From CAVVNP01 sp963800235 (GTDB lineage Bacteria > Actinomycetota > Acidimicrobiia > Acidimicrobiales > Iamiaceae): a stretch of 64,000 nucleotides of DNA. Made by a program: the position numbers and the translations under genes. Below the pieces are notes generated by a model. The model did not search any database, was not told the DNA's origin, and was given only the letters and a program-made list of their open reading frames with translations. Location: assembly GCA_963800235.1 (NCBI GenBank), contig CAWDAD010000004.1, positions 186,001 to 250,000 on the forward strand, read 5' to 3'. Below, in pieces: positions 35,040-43,950 of this stretch (positions are counted from its first letter, which is position 1; each line of letters starts with the position of its first letter).

Positions 35040-37106
35040 GTGACCAGAACCGCCGCCAAGCGCCTCTCGTACCAGCCCGCCCTCGACGGCCTGCGCGCCG
35101 TCGCGGTCGTGTCGGTGATCCTCTTCCACAACGGCGTGTCGTGGATGCCGGGCGGCTTCCTCGGCGTCGACGTCTTCTTCGTCCTGTCCGGCTACCTGAT
35201 CACCACCCTGCTGCTGCTCGAGTGGCACCACCCGGGCGGCATCGACCTCAAGGCGTTCTGGACCCGGCGGGCTCGTCGGCTGCTGCCCGCCCTGCTGCTG
35301 GTGCTGGTGGCGGTGGCCGCCTACGCCCGCTTCGCCGCCGACCCGGCGACGGTCCAGAGCCTGCGTTGGGACAGCCTCTCGTCGCTCTTCTACGTGGCCA
35401 ACTGGCGGTTCGTCTTCAGCCACCAGTCGTACTTCGAGCAGTTCTCGGCCCCGTCACCCCTGCGCCACCTCTGGTCGCTGGCGGTGGAGGAGCAGTGGTA
35501 CCTCTTCTGGCCGCTCTTCCTCTCGGTCGGGCTGGCCTGGTCCAAGCGCAGCATCCGGCCGCTGCTGGCCGCCATGGTGGCCCTGGCGCTGCTCTCGACC
35601 GCCGAGATGTACCTGCTCACCCAGGGGTCCGGCGACCCGTCCCGCGCCTACTACGGCACCGACACCCGGGCCGCGACCCTGCTCGTGGGCGCGATCCTCG
35701 CCGTGGTGTCGGCCAACTGGCCGGTGGTGCGGCGATCGACGCGGGTCGCGGTCCAGCTCCTCGGCGTGACCGGGCTGGTCGCGGTCGGGTGCTTCATGGT
35801 CTTGGTCCACGAGTCCGACCGCTGGATGTACCACGGGGGCTTCCTGCTGCTGGCGGTGTGCACCGCCGCCGTCATCGCCGCCGCCATGCTGCCGGTCGAG
35901 GGTCTGGTCAAGCGGGTGCTGCGGACCCGGGGGATGCCCGCCATCGGCCGGCTCTCCTACGGGCTCTACCTGTGGCACTGGCCGGTGAACATCTGGCTCA
36001 CCCCCCAACGCCTCGGGATCGGCGAGATCACGTGGTTCGGCCAGCGGGTCGAGGGCTACCTCGTCGTCTCGATCCGCATCGCGGTCACCGTGGCGGTGTC
36101 GCTGGCCTCGTACTTCCTGGTCGAGCTGCCGGTGCGCCGGGGCGCCATCAGCCGCCTGCGGGAGCGCGTGCACACCCGCGCCCCGATCGGCGGAGCCGTC
36201 ACCGCCGGGGCGGTGGGCATCACCGCCGCGCTGGTGCTGTCCTCGACGCTCGGCATCCGCACCGACGTCCGCTCCGACGACAACCTGCTCGCCGGTGGCG
36301 TGCAGGGCGTGCCCAAGTCGGTCAGCGCCGGCGTGCCGAAGAACGGGGCCACCACCACGCCGTCGACGGTGCCCGTCGCCAGCATCGAGCCGAACCCGCA
36401 CCTGCCCGGGCTGCCGGCCGACCAGCCGGTCAAGGTCGTGGTGGTGGGCGACTCGGCCGGCTGGAGCCTCAGCTTCACCCAGCCCCACCCGCTCCCCGAC
36501 ATCGAGACCATCGACAAGGCCATCCTCGGTTGCGGCATCGTCGACACGCCCTACTTCGTCGGCCGCACCAAGACGACCTACCCGGCCGACTGCTCGGGCC
36601 AGGACCTCTACTGGCAGAGCAGCGCCGCCGACCACCCGAACGTCATGGCGGTGGTCGTGGGGGCCTGGGAGGTGTACGACCACGAGATCGACGGCAAGCG
36701 GGTCGGACCCGGCGACGCCCTCTACGCCAAGCGGATCCGCCAGGACCTCGAGACCGGCGTGGACCGGATGCTGGCGACCCTGCCCGACCTGCGGGTGGTG
36801 TTCATCGGCCAGGCCTGCTTCGAGGAGCGCGACGACCGCCTCGGCGGGGTGAAGGGCGAGCGCAACGACCCGGCCCGGCTCACGTGGGTGAACAACGTGA
36901 TCAAGGGCGTCTCCGACCACTACGGCACCCGCGCCGACTACATCGACATGGGCCCGTACCTGTGCCCGGGCGGCAAGTTCAAGGACCAGATCGACGGGGT
37001 CACCATGCGGCCCGACGGGGTGCACTTCAGCGACCAGTCGGCCCAGATCGCGTGGCAGTGGCTCGGACCCCAGATCCTCGACTTCGCCCGACGGCCCACC
37101 GGCTGA
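35040..37106 (+). CDS. OafA/YrhL-type membrane O-acyltransferase with SGNH domain
   Basis: A 688-residue protein. The N-terminal acyltransferase-3 domain (about ten membrane segments) begins LSYQPALDGLRAVAVVSVIL, contains the conserved GGFLGVDVFFVLSGYLIT with the R/H motifs of this family and LRHLWSLAVEEQWYLFWPLF, and is followed from about residue 465 by a periplasmic SGNH-like esterase fold (VKVVVVGDSAGWSLS with GDS, and RPDGVHFSDQSA with the D-x-x-H pair). Such two-domain enzymes move acyl groups onto surface polysaccharides or peptidoglycan. The target is unknown. The GTG start at 35040 follows a ~70-nt leader. Confidence 0.92.
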   Translation: MTRTAAKRLSYQPALDGLRAVAVVSVILFHNGVSWMPGGFLGVDVFFVLSGYLITTLLLLEWHHPGGIDLKAFWTRRARRLLPALLLVLVAVAAYARFAADPATVQSLRWDSLSSLFYVANWRFVFSHQSYFEQFSAPSPLRHLWSLAVEEQWYLFWPLFLSVGLAWSKRSIRPLLAAMVALALLSTAEMYLLTQGSGDPSRAYYGTDTRAATLLVGAILAVVSANWPVVRRSTRVAVQLLGVTGLVAVGCFMVLVHESDRWMYHGGFLLLAVCTAAVIAAAMLPVEGLVKRVLRTRGMPAIGRLSYGLYLWHWPVNIWLTPQRLGIGEITWFGQRVEGYLVVSIRIAVTVAVSLASYFLVELPVRRGAISRLRERVHTRAPIGGAVTAGAVGITAALVLSSTLGIRTDVRSDDNLLAGGVQGVPKSVSAGVPKNGATTTPSTVPVASIEPNPHLPGLPADQPVKVVVVGDSAGWSLSFTQPHPLPDIETIDKAILGCGIVDTPYFVGRTKTTYPADCSGQDLYWQSSAADHPNVMAVVVGAWEVYDHEIDGKRVGPGDALYAKRIRQDLETGVDRMLATLPDLRVVFIGQACFEERDDRLGGVKGERNDPARLTWVNNVIKGVSDHYGTRADYIDMGPYLCPGGKFKDQIDGVTMRPDGVHFSDQSAQIAWQWLGPQILDFARRPTG

Positions 37107-37144
37107 GCACCTGCCCGGCGTCTCCGACCGGAACCGCCCAGCCG

Positions 37145-37150
37145 TAGGGT
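37145..37150 (+). promoter_or_regulatory. -10 element TAGGGT of ftsY (leaderless)
   Basis: TAGGGT ends 9 nt before the ATG at 37160. Confidence 0.55.
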
Positions 37151-37159
37151 GGCCGGACC

Positions 37160-38305
37160 ATGACCGTCGTGATCATCGTCATCGCGCTGGCCGTCGTGCT
37201 GGTCGGCGCCTCCGCCGCCTACGTCGCCACCCGTCGCCGTCAGCGGGGCCCGGAGCTCGAGCCGCCACGCCAGCCGGGCGGGGCGACGACCACCGTCGAG
37301 GCCCCGCCGAGGCCGGCACCCACCGCCGAGCCCGAGGCGGCGCCTCCCGTCGAGGAGGCGGCCCCGCCGGTCGAGGAGGCACCTCCGGTCGAGGCGCCGC
37401 CGGCCAAGCCGTCGTGGCGCGAGCGGCTGACCAAGGCCCGCAGCCTCTTCTCGGGCTACGTCGGGTCGATCCTGCTGCGGCCGAAGATCGACCAGGAGAC
37501 CTGGGACGACCTGGAGGAGGCCCTGATCCGGGCCGACGTCGGCATCCGTCCGGCCACCGACCTGCTCGACTCGGTGCGCGACCGGGTGAAGGAGGAGGGG
37601 CTCGCCACCGGTGCCGAGCTGGTCGAGGCGGTGAAGACCGAGATGAAGCAGCGGCTGGCGGTGGCCGACCGCTCGCTGCACCTCGACGAGGGCGAGACCA
37701 ACGTCTGGCTCTTCGTCGGCGTGAACGGCGTCGGCAAGACCACCACCATCGGCAAGGTCGGCAACCGCCAGGTCGGCGCCGGCCACCGGGTGGTGATGGC
37801 GGCCGGGGACACCTTCCGGGCCGCGGCCGCCGAGCAGCTCACCATGTGGGCCGATCGCTGCGGGGCGGACGTGGTGCGCGGTGACGAAGGCGCCGACCCG
37901 GCGTCGGTGGTCTTCAACGGCATCGAGGCGGCGGCGGCACGGGACGCCGACCTGGTGCTGGCCGACACCGCCGGACGGCTGCACACCAAGAGCAACCTCA
38001 TGGAGGAGCTGCGCAAGGTGAAGCGGGTGGCCTCCAAGCCGCCCGGCCACGTGGCCGAGACCCTGCTCGTCATCGACGCCACCACCGGCCAGAACGGCCT
38101 GGTCCAGGCCCAGCAGTTCACCGAGGCGGTCGAGGTCACCGGCGTGGTCCTGACCAAGCTCGACGGCTCCGCCAAGGGCGGCATCGTGTTCGCCATCCAG
38201 TCCGAGCTCGGGATCCCGGTGAAGCTGGTCGGCCTGGGCGAGTCCGCCGGCGACCTGGTCGACTTCGAGCCCGACGACTTCGTCGAGGCCCTGTTCGCCG
38301 AGTAG
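37160..38305 (+). CDS. ftsY: Signal recognition particle receptor FtsY
   Basis: A 381-residue GTPase that docks SRP-ribosome complexes at the membrane. The N-terminus is a membrane anchor (VVIIVIALAVVLVGASAAYVA is partly VVIIVIALAVVLVGASAAY), as in other actinobacterial FtsY, followed by a repetitive acidic/Pro linker (EEAAPPVEEAPPVEAPP). The NG domain has GVNGVGKTTTIGK, DTFRAAAAEQL, LADTAGRLHTKSNLMEEL and TKLDGSAKGG. Ffh is encoded nearby (39573). Confidence 0.96.
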   Translation: MTVVIIVIALAVVLVGASAAYVATRRRQRGPELEPPRQPGGATTTVEAPPRPAPTAEPEAAPPVEEAAPPVEEAPPVEAPPAKPSWRERLTKARSLFSGYVGSILLRPKIDQETWDDLEEALIRADVGIRPATDLLDSVRDRVKEEGLATGAELVEAVKTEMKQRLAVADRSLHLDEGETNVWLFVGVNGVGKTTTIGKVGNRQVGAGHRVVMAAGDTFRAAAAEQLTMWADRCGADVVRGDEGADPASVVFNGIEAAAARDADLVLADTAGRLHTKSNLMEELRKVKRVASKPPGHVAETLLVIDATTGQNGLVQAQQFTEAVEVTGVVLTKLDGSAKGGIVFAIQSELGIPVKLVGLGESAGDLVDFEPDDFVEALFAE

Positions 38306-38376
38306 CGATGCGCCGTCACCCGGCCAGGTGCGCCCGGCGCCGGGCGGCGCCGGGCGGCGCGCGAAGCTGGCCGGCG

Positions 38377-38568
38377 ATGCTCAAGCTCCCGTTCCTGCCC
38401 TTCAAGCTCGTCTTCTTCCTCGGCCGCACCATCGGCTGGACCCGCCTGCTGTTCCTGCTGATCGGGATCGCCGTCGGTCTGGCGGTGGCGCCGATGACCG
38501 GCGCCGAGCTGCGGGAGAAGCTGCAGGCCCGCGCCGCCACCGCGGCCGAGGTCGGCGCGCCGGCATGA
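38377..38568 (+). CDS. Small single-pass membrane protein
   Basis: A 63-residue protein, MLKLPFLPFKLVFFLGRTIG followed by a membrane segment (LLFLLIGIAVGLAVAPMTG) and a short Ala-rich tail that begins AELREKLQAR. I do not recognise a family; the tail resembles YtxH-like small membrane proteins. It is linked to the next gene by an ATGA overlap and is probably cotranscribed from ftsY. Confidence 0.7.
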   Translation: MLKLPFLPFKLVFFLGRTIGWTRLLFLLIGIAVGLAVAPMTGAELREKLQARAATAAEVGAPA

Positions 38569-39560
38569 CGGCGCCGCCCGAGCACGACGCGGCCGACGGG
38601 CACGACGACGACCACGGCGACGAGGCCGAGGACCCGTCCGGGGCCGAGCCGGAGACCATGGAGCTGGCCGGCGAGGGCGCGGCCGACCGTCCGACCGTGG
38701 CCCTGCTCGGCACCGGGATCATGGGCACCGGCATGGCCCACGCCATGCTCCGCGCCGGCATCCCGGTGCGGGCGTGGAACCGGACGAGGGAGCGGGCCGA
38801 GCCGCTGGCCGACGACGGCGCCGAGGTGGCCGCATCGGTCGCCGACGCGGTGGCGGGCGCCGAGCTGGTCGTGACCATGCTCACCGACGCCGAGGCCACC
38901 GCCGAGGTCGCGGCCGAGGCCCTGCCGGCCATGGACGCCGGCGCCATCTGGGTGCAGATGGGCACCATCGGCGTGGCGGGGGCGCGGCGGATGGAGGAGC
39001 TGGCCACCGAGCACGGCGTGCCGCTCGTCGACGCGCCCGTGTCGGGCACCAAGCAGCCGGCCGAGCAGGGGAGCGTCGTGGTGCTGGCGTCCGGACCGGA
39101 GCCGGTTCGTCCCCGGGTCCAGAAGCTCTTCGACGCGGTCGGGTCGCGCACGGTGTGGGTGGACGACGGGCCCGGTTCCGGCTCCCGGCTGAAGCTGGTG
39201 GTGAACGACTGGCTGTGCGGGATGGTCGGCGCCCTGGCCGAGGCGGTGGTGCTGGCCGAGCAGCTCGACCTCGATCCGCAGGTCTTCCTCGACGCCGTCG
39301 CCGGCGGCCCCCTCGACGCCCCGCTCGTCGGGCTCAAGGGCGGGATCATGCTCGACCGGGCCTACGTGGCCGCCTTCCCCGCCAAGCACGCGGCCAAGGA
39401 CGTGGACCTGGTGCTCGAGGCGGCGGGCGATCTCGGGCTCGACCTGCCGGTGACCGCCGGTGTCCGGGCGCTCTTCGAGCGGGTCCTCGACGCCGGCCGG
39501 GGTGACGAGGACCTGGCCGTCCTGGCCGAGGGCCTCCGGGCCGATCTGCCGGACCGGTAG
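38565..39560 (+). CDS. NAD(P)-dependent beta-hydroxyacid dehydrogenase (3-hydroxyisobutyrate dehydrogenase family)
   Basis: A 331-residue oxidoreductase. An acidic, His/Asp-rich N-terminal extension of ~40 residues precedes the Rossmann motif VALLGTGIMGTGMAHAMLRAG. The family substrate-binding block APVSGTKQPAEQGSVVVLASG is visible in part as DAPVSGTKQPAEQG, and the catalytic lysine lies in SRLKLVVNDWL. Members reduce or oxidise 3-hydroxyisobutyrate, tartronate semialdehyde or succinic semialdehyde; the substrate here is unknown. It is wedged between ftsY and ffh. Its TAG stop is part of the presumed ffh -10. Confidence 0.88.
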   Translation: MTAPPEHDAADGHDDDHGDEAEDPSGAEPETMELAGEGAADRPTVALLGTGIMGTGMAHAMLRAGIPVRAWNRTRERAEPLADDGAEVAASVADAVAGAELVVTMLTDAEATAEVAAEALPAMDAGAIWVQMGTIGVAGARRMEELATEHGVPLVDAPVSGTKQPAEQGSVVVLASGPEPVRPRVQKLFDAVGSRTVWVDDGPGSGSRLKLVVNDWLCGMVGALAEAVVLAEQLDLDPQVFLDAVAGGPLDAPLVGLKGGIMLDRAYVAAFPAKHAAKDVDLVLEAAGDLGLDLPVTAGVRALFERVLDAGRGDEDLAVLAEGLRADLPDR

Positions 39561-39563
39561 GAT
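39558..39563 (+). promoter_or_regulatory. -10 element TAGGAT of ffh, containing the upstream stop codon
   Basis: TAGGAT ends 9 nt before the ffh ATG at 39573, and its first three bases are the TAG stop of the preceding dehydrogenase gene. Confidence 0.5.
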
Positions 39564-39572
39564 CGTCCGCTC

Positions 39573-41039
39573 ATGTTCGACGCCCTCACCGACCGCTTCG
39601 AGTCGATCTTCAAGGGCCTCCGCGGCCGGGGCCGGCTGGGCGAGGCCGAGGTCGACGAGGTCCTCCGCGAGATCCGCCTGGCCCTGCTCGAGGCCGACGT
39701 CAACTTCAAGGTCGTCCGCGACCTGGTGGCGCGCATCCGCGAGCGCTGCCTCGGCGCCCAGCTCGACGAGGCGCTGAACCCGGCCCAGCAGGTCGTCGAC
39801 ATCGTCCACCAGGAGCTGATCCAGACCCTGGGCGGCGAGACGATCCGCATCACCTACGCCTCCAAGCCCCCGACCGTCGTGCTGATGGCCGGGCTGCAGG
39901 GCTCGGGCAAGACGACCAACTCGGCCAAGCTGGCCCGCTGGTTCAAGCAGCAGGGCCGCAACCCGCTCCTGGTGGGCGCCGATCTCCAGCGGCCGGCCGC
40001 CATCGAGCAGCTGCGCACCCTCGGGCGCCAGGTCGACGTGCCGGTGGTGAGCCGGGGCGACCTCGACGAGGAGGCGGCCGGGGCCATCGGCGGCGAGGGC
40101 GGCGACCCGGTCCAGGTGGCGGCCGGCGCCCTGGGCGAGGCGGCCCGGCTCGGTCGCGACGTGGTGATCATCGACACCGCCGGTCGTCTGGCCATCGACG
40201 CCGAGCTCATGGAGCAGGTCCGGCAGATCTCCGAGGTCGCCGAGCCGCACTACACGTTCCTGGTCGTCGACGCGATGACCGGCCAGGACGCCGTCACCGT
40301 CGCCGAGAACTTCCACGCCGCCCTCGCGCTCGACGGGGTCATCCTCACCAAGCTCGACGGCGACGCCCGCGGCGGCGCCGCGTTGTCCGTCAAGGAGGTG
40401 GTGGGCAAGCCCATCGCCTTCGCGTCGACCGGCGAGAAGCTGGCCGACTTCGACCTGTTCCACCCGGACCGGCTGGCCGGGCGCATCCTCGGCATGGGCG
40501 ACATGCTCACGCTGATCGACAAGGCCAAGGAGGCCTTCGACGAGCAGGCCGCCGAGGACGCCGCCCAGCGCCTGATCGAGGGCCAGTTCACCCTCGAGGA
40601 CTTCCTCGAGCAGATGTCGCAGGTCAAGAAGATGGGTCCGCTCCAAGGCGTCATCAGCATGCTCCCCGGCGTCCCCAAGGAGCTCAAGAACCAGGACATC
40701 GACGACCGCGAGCTGGCCCGCATCGAGGGGATCATCCACTCGATGACCATCGAGGAGCGGCGCAACCCGAAGCTGATCGACGGGTCGCGCCGGGTCCGCA
40801 TCGCCAACGGCAGCGGGGTCTCCACCTCGGAGGTCAACGCCCTGCTCAAGCAGTTCGCCGAGGTCCAGCGGATGATGAAGGGCATGGGGCCGATGGCCGG
40901 CCTCGGCAAGCGCAAGTCGAAGAAGGGCAAGAAGGCCAAGGGCGGGCGGGTCACCGCCAAGGGCGGTCCGACGCCGAAGGGCAAGAACCGTCCCCCGACC
41001 GCCCCGAAGCCGGAGTTCAAGCTCCCTGGTTTGAACTGA
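39573..41039 (+). CDS. ffh: Signal recognition particle protein Ffh
   Basis: A 488-residue SRP GTPase that binds signal sequences and 4.5S RNA. The NG domain shows GLQGSGKTTNSAKLA, DLQRPAAIEQL, IIDTAGRLAIDAELM and LTKLDGDARGGAALS; the Met-rich M domain follows (MSQVKKMGPLQGVISMLPG, RRNPKLIDGSRRVRIANGSG, MMKGMGPMAGLG) with a Lys-rich tail. Length is typical for high-GC actinobacteria. I did not find the SRP RNA gene in the window. Confidence 0.97.
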   Translation: MFDALTDRFESIFKGLRGRGRLGEAEVDEVLREIRLALLEADVNFKVVRDLVARIRERCLGAQLDEALNPAQQVVDIVHQELIQTLGGETIRITYASKPPTVVLMAGLQGSGKTTNSAKLARWFKQQGRNPLLVGADLQRPAAIEQLRTLGRQVDVPVVSRGDLDEEAAGAIGGEGGDPVQVAAGALGEAARLGRDVVIIDTAGRLAIDAELMEQVRQISEVAEPHYTFLVVDAMTGQDAVTVAENFHAALALDGVILTKLDGDARGGAALSVKEVVGKPIAFASTGEKLADFDLFHPDRLAGRILGMGDMLTLIDKAKEAFDEQAAEDAAQRLIEGQFTLEDFLEQMSQVKKMGPLQGVISMLPGVPKELKNQDIDDRELARIEGIIHSMTIEERRNPKLIDGSRRVRIANGSGVSTSEVNALLKQFAEVQRMMKGMGPMAGLGKRKSKKGKKAKGGRVTAKGGPTPKGKNRPPTAPKPEFKLPGLN

Positions 41040-41141
41040 CCGATCCGGTCCGGGCACCATGGTCCGTCGCCCTGCCGGATCCGTGACCCCGCCTCGTCAC
41101 CCCCGCAGGCGCCCCGAACTCCAACGAAAGAGTCCAACACC

Positions 41142-41459
41142 GTGGCCGTGAAGCTCCGCCTCATGCGGATGGGCAAGAAGAAGCAACCGACGTTCCGCCT
41201 GGTCGCCGCCGACAGCCGGTCGCCGCGCAACGGTCGCTTCATCGAGATCCTCGGCACCTACCAGCCCCGTTCCGAGCCGTCGGGCCTCAAGATCGACAAC
41301 GTCAAGGCGGTCGAGTGGCTCAACAAGGGCGCCAAGCCGACCGAGACCGTCGAGAAGCTGCTCAAGATCTCCGGCGCCTGGGAGCACTTCGAGCAGGGCA
41401 CCGTGCCGGAGCCCGAGCCGGAGCGCGCCGCCGAGGGCACCGAGCCCGCAGCCTCATGA
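41142..41459 (+). CDS. rpsP: Ribosomal protein bS16
   Basis: A 105-residue small-subunit protein. VKLRLMRMGKKKQPTFRLVA and RNGRFIEILGTYQPRS are diagnostic, and an acidic C-terminal tail (EPEPERAAEGTEP) is typical of actinobacteria. The GTG at 41142 is used. The stop overlaps the khpA start (ATGA). Confidence 0.97.
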   Translation: MAVKLRLMRMGKKKQPTFRLVAADSRSPRNGRFIEILGTYQPRSEPSGLKIDNVKAVEWLNKGAKPTETVEKLLKISGAWEHFEQGTVPEPEPERAAEGTEPAAS

Positions 41460-41728
41460 GCGACGACGGCGAAGCGCTGCCGTCGGTCGACTCCGCCCGG
41501 GCGGTGCTCGAGTACCTGGTCAAGTCGGTGGTCGGCGACCCCGACGCCGTCCGGGTCGACGTCACCGACGGTCGACGCAACGACGTCAGCCTGGACGTGC
41601 GCGTCGCCGACGGCGACATGGGTCGGGTGATCGGCAAGCGCGGGCACATCGCCCAGGCCATCCGCACCGTGGTGCGGGCGGCGGCGGTGCGCGACGGCGT
41701 CACCGTCGACATCGAGTTCCTGGAGTAG
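41456..41728 (+). CDS. khpA: KH-domain RNA-binding protein KhpA
   Basis: A 90-residue protein with one KH domain; the RNA-binding loop is GRVIGKRGHIAQAIRTVV. It follows rpsP in most Gram-positives and with KhpB binds many RNAs. VLEYLVKSVVGDPDAVRVD is the conserved N-terminal block. An ATGA overlap couples it to rpsP. Confidence 0.95.
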   Translation: MSDDGEALPSVDSARAVLEYLVKSVVGDPDAVRVDVTDGRRNDVSLDVRVADGDMGRVIGKRGHIAQAIRTVVRAAAVRDGVTVDIEFLE

Positions 41729-41808
41729 CCACGACGCCGGGCGAGCCGCCGGCGTCGGCGCGCCCCGGCGGCGAGCCGGAGGACGGGGCGGGCGACGAGC
41801 AGGAGCCG

Positions 41809-42276
41809 ATGCTCCAGGTGGCCCGGGTCGACCGGCCCCACGGGCTGCGCGGTGAGCTGGTCGTCACCGCCATCAGCGACGACCCCGGGCGGCTGGAGCC
41901 GGGCTCGGTGCTGTCGACCGAGGACGGCAGCCGCGTCGAGGTGGTGGCGTCGAGGCCCCACCAGCACCGCCACCTGGTCCGCCTGGCGGGGCTGGCCGAC
42001 CGCGCCGCGGCCGAGGCGTGGCGCGGGCGGATCCTCTACGGGGAGGGGCGCGACGGCACCGACGGAACCCTGTGGGTCCACCGGGTGGTGGGCGCCGAGG
42101 TGGTGACCACCGACGGCGAGGCGAGGGGGACGGTGGTGTCGGTGGTGGCCAACGCCGCCAGCGACCTGCTCGAGCTCGACGGCGGGGCGCTGGTGCCGGC
42201 CGCCTTCGTCACCGACACCTCCGGCCTGCCGGAGCGCGTGGTGGTCGACCCGCCCGACGGGCTGTTCGACCTGTAG
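41809..42276 (+). CDS. rimM: Ribosome maturation factor RimM
   Basis: A 155-residue assembly factor for the 30S head that binds uS19. MLQVARVDRPHGLRGELVVT is the diagnostic start; VASRPHQHRHLVRLAGLADR and the C-terminal PRC-barrel (VGAEVVTTDGEARGTVVSVV) follow. The ATG at 41809 is chosen for an AGGAG 5 nt upstream; codons back to the khpA stop contain no other canonical start. Confidence 0.95.
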   Translation: MLQVARVDRPHGLRGELVVTAISDDPGRLEPGSVLSTEDGSRVEVVASRPHQHRHLVRLAGLADRAAAEAWRGRILYGEGRDGTDGTLWVHRVVGAEVVTTDGEARGTVVSVVANAASDLLELDGGALVPAAFVTDTSGLPERVVVDPPDGLFDL

Positions 42277-42325
42277 CAGCGGGGTCCGACCTGCGGGCCC
42301 GGCTCGTCTCAGCCGACGGCGTGGC

Positions 42326-42523
42326 TCAGTTGACGGTGCCCGTGGTGTCGGGGCGGTTGACGTCGTCCTTGTCGGACTTCTTGTCACCCTCGTCCATGCC
42401 CCGCTCGAACTCCTTCTTCGCCGTCCCGAGGTTGCGGGCCAGCTTGGGGAGCTGCGCTCCTCCGAACAGCACCAGGATCACCACCAAGATGATGATGAGC
42501 TCCGGTCCTCCGATGTCTGGCAT
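42326..42523 (-). CDS. tatA: Twin-arginine translocase subunit TatA
   Basis: A 65-residue protein with an N-terminal membrane helix (GGPELIIILVVILVLFGGAQL), the hinge FGGAQLPKLARNLGTAKKEF and an amphipathic helix followed by an acidic/basic tail, the layout of TatA/E. It forms the pore for folded proteins. AGAGGAGG just upstream of the ATG is a strong ribosome binding site. It is antisense within the rimM-trmD gap, an unusual place; tatC is not in the window. Confidence 0.93.
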   Translation of the reverse strand: MPDIGGPELIIILVVILVLFGGAQLPKLARNLGTAKKEFERGMDEGDKKSDKDDVNRPDTTGTVN

Positions 42524-42613
42524 GCCTGTCCTCCTCTGACCGGCACACCCTACCGACGAGCAGGCCGTTCTTGGCCCCACCCGTCGAGGCGGCCGTGGCA
42601 CGCTGGGCCGCCG

Positions 42614-43399
42614 ATGCGGATCGACCTGTTCACCATCTTCCCCGACCTGGTCGAGCAGGCGACCTCGGCCAGCCTGCTCGGCCGGGCCCGGCGTGCCGGG
42701 GTCCTCGACATCCGGGTCCACGACCCCCGCGAGCGCGCCTCGGGCGTCCACCGATCGGTGGACGACGCCCCCTTCGGCGGCGGGGCGGGGATGGTGATGA
42801 CCCCGGAGCCGCTGTTCGCCGCGGTCGAGGCCGCCGATCCGCCTCGACCCCTGCTGCTGCTCGGACCCGGTGGCCGCCGCTTCGACCAGCGCTGGGCCCG
42901 CGAGCTGGCCGCCACCGAGGGCTTCTCGCTGCTCTGCGGGCGCTACGAGGGCGTCGACCAGCGGGTGCGCGACCACCTGGTCGACGGCGAGCTGTCGCTC
43001 GGCGACTTCGTGCTGGCCGGTGGCGAGGTGGCGGCCCTGGCCGTGGTCGAGGCGGTCGGCCGGCTGGTGCCGGGGGTCATGGGCAACGAGGCGTCGGCCG
43101 AGGAGGAGTCCTTCGCCGACGGGCTGCTCGAGTACCCCCAGTACACCCGGCCGGCCTCGTTCCGGGGGTGGGAGGTGCCCGAGGTCCTGCGGTCGGGCGA
43201 CCACCAGCGGGTGGCGCGCTGGCGGCGGGCCCGGGCCCTGGCCCGCACCTGCGCCGAGCGCCCCGACCTGGTCGAGGCGAGGGGCGGCCTCAGCGAGGAG
43301 GAGGCGGCGCTGGTCGCCGAGGTGGCCGATGCGGAGGCCGATGCTTCCGACGCCGCGACCTCCGATGCGGGGACCTCCGACGCCACCGGGGACGTCTAA
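42614..43399 (+). CDS. trmD: tRNA (guanine-37-N1)-methyltransferase TrmD
   Basis: A 261-residue SPOUT methyltransferase. MRIDLFTIFPDLVEQATSAS begins the enzyme; the knotted SAM-binding region contains SLLCGRYEGVDQRV and LSLGDFVLAGGEVAALAVV, and GLLEYPQYTRPASFRG is the substrate-binding block. A ~25-residue Ala/Asp-rich tail extends the C-terminus. It prevents +1 frameshifting by methylating G37. Confidence 0.97.
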   Translation: MRIDLFTIFPDLVEQATSASLLGRARRAGVLDIRVHDPRERASGVHRSVDDAPFGGGAGMVMTPEPLFAAVEAADPPRPLLLLGPGGRRFDQRWARELAATEGFSLLCGRYEGVDQRVRDHLVDGELSLGDFVLAGGEVAALAVVEAVGRLVPGVMGNEASAEEESFADGLLEYPQYTRPASFRGWEVPEVLRSGDHQRVARWRRARALARTCAERPDLVEARGGLSEEEAALVAEVADAEADASDAATSDAGTSDATGDV

Positions 43400-43409
43400 C
43401 CGCCGCTCA

Positions 43410-43425
43410 CCTGCGCCGGCGCAGG
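43410..43425. terminator. 16-bp palindrome after trmD
   Basis: CCTGCGCC is followed directly by GGCGCAGG, 10 nt after the trmD stop. It could form a short hairpin ending the trmD transcript before the presumed rplS promoter (TAGGTT, 43462-43467). There is no U-tract. Confidence 0.35.
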
Positions 43426-43461
43426 CGCCTCGCCGCCTTGGCCGTCTCCGACGCCCTGGGC

Positions 43462-43467
43462 TAGGTT
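43462..43467 (+). promoter_or_regulatory. Possible -10 element TAGGTT of rplS
   Basis: TAGGTT would start a transcript with a leader of roughly 60-65 nt before the rplS ATG at 43537. Confidence 0.45.
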
Positions 43468-43536
43468 CGTCGGTCGCCCTCCGGCCGGCCGTTCGGTCCG
43501 GAGCGCCCGTGACCCGGACTGCCGAGGACCCCTCCC

Positions 43537-43884
43537 ATGAACCGCACCGACGTCATCGACCAGGCCAGCCTGCGGGACGACGTCCCCGACTTCGGGCCCG
43601 GCGACACGCTGAAGGTGCACGTGCGGGTCGTCGAGGGCAACAAGGAGCGGGTCCAGGTCTTCCAGGGCTTCGTGCTGCGGCGCCAGGGCTCGGGCGTGCG
43701 GGAGACCTTCACGGTGCGCAAGCTCAGCTACGGCGTGGGCGTCGAGCGCACCTTCCCGGTGCACGCCCCGATCATCCAGAAGATCGAGCTGGTGACGGTG
43801 GGCGACGTCCGCCGGGCCAAGCTCTACTACCTGCGGAACCGCACCGGCCGCGCCGCCAAGATCCGCGAGAAGCGCACCACCTGA
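43537..43884 (+). CDS. rplS: Ribosomal protein bL19
   Basis: A 115-residue large-subunit protein at the subunit interface. PDFGPGDTLKVHVRVVEGNK, RVQVFQGFVLRRQGSGVRET and FPVHAPIIQKIELVTVGDVR are characteristic; the end RAAKIREKR is typical. In actinobacteria lepB and rnhB usually follow; here the next gene is DUF2469. Confidence 0.97.
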   Translation: MNRTDVIDQASLRDDVPDFGPGDTLKVHVRVVEGNKERVQVFQGFVLRRQGSGVRETFTVRKLSYGVGVERTFPVHAPIIQKIELVTVGDVRRAKLYYLRNRTGRAAKIREKRTT

Positions 43885-43944
43885 CCGGCCGGAGCGCACG
43901 GCCCCCGACGGGGTCGGGAGCGTCGGGTGTCACCCCCCAGGCGG

Positions 43945-43950
43945 TACCGT
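43945..43950 (+). promoter_or_regulatory. -10 element TACCGT of the DUF2469 gene (leaderless)
   Basis: TACCGT ends 7 nt before the GTG at 43958 and overlaps the alternative GTG at 43949, supporting 43958 as the start. Confidence 0.5.
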
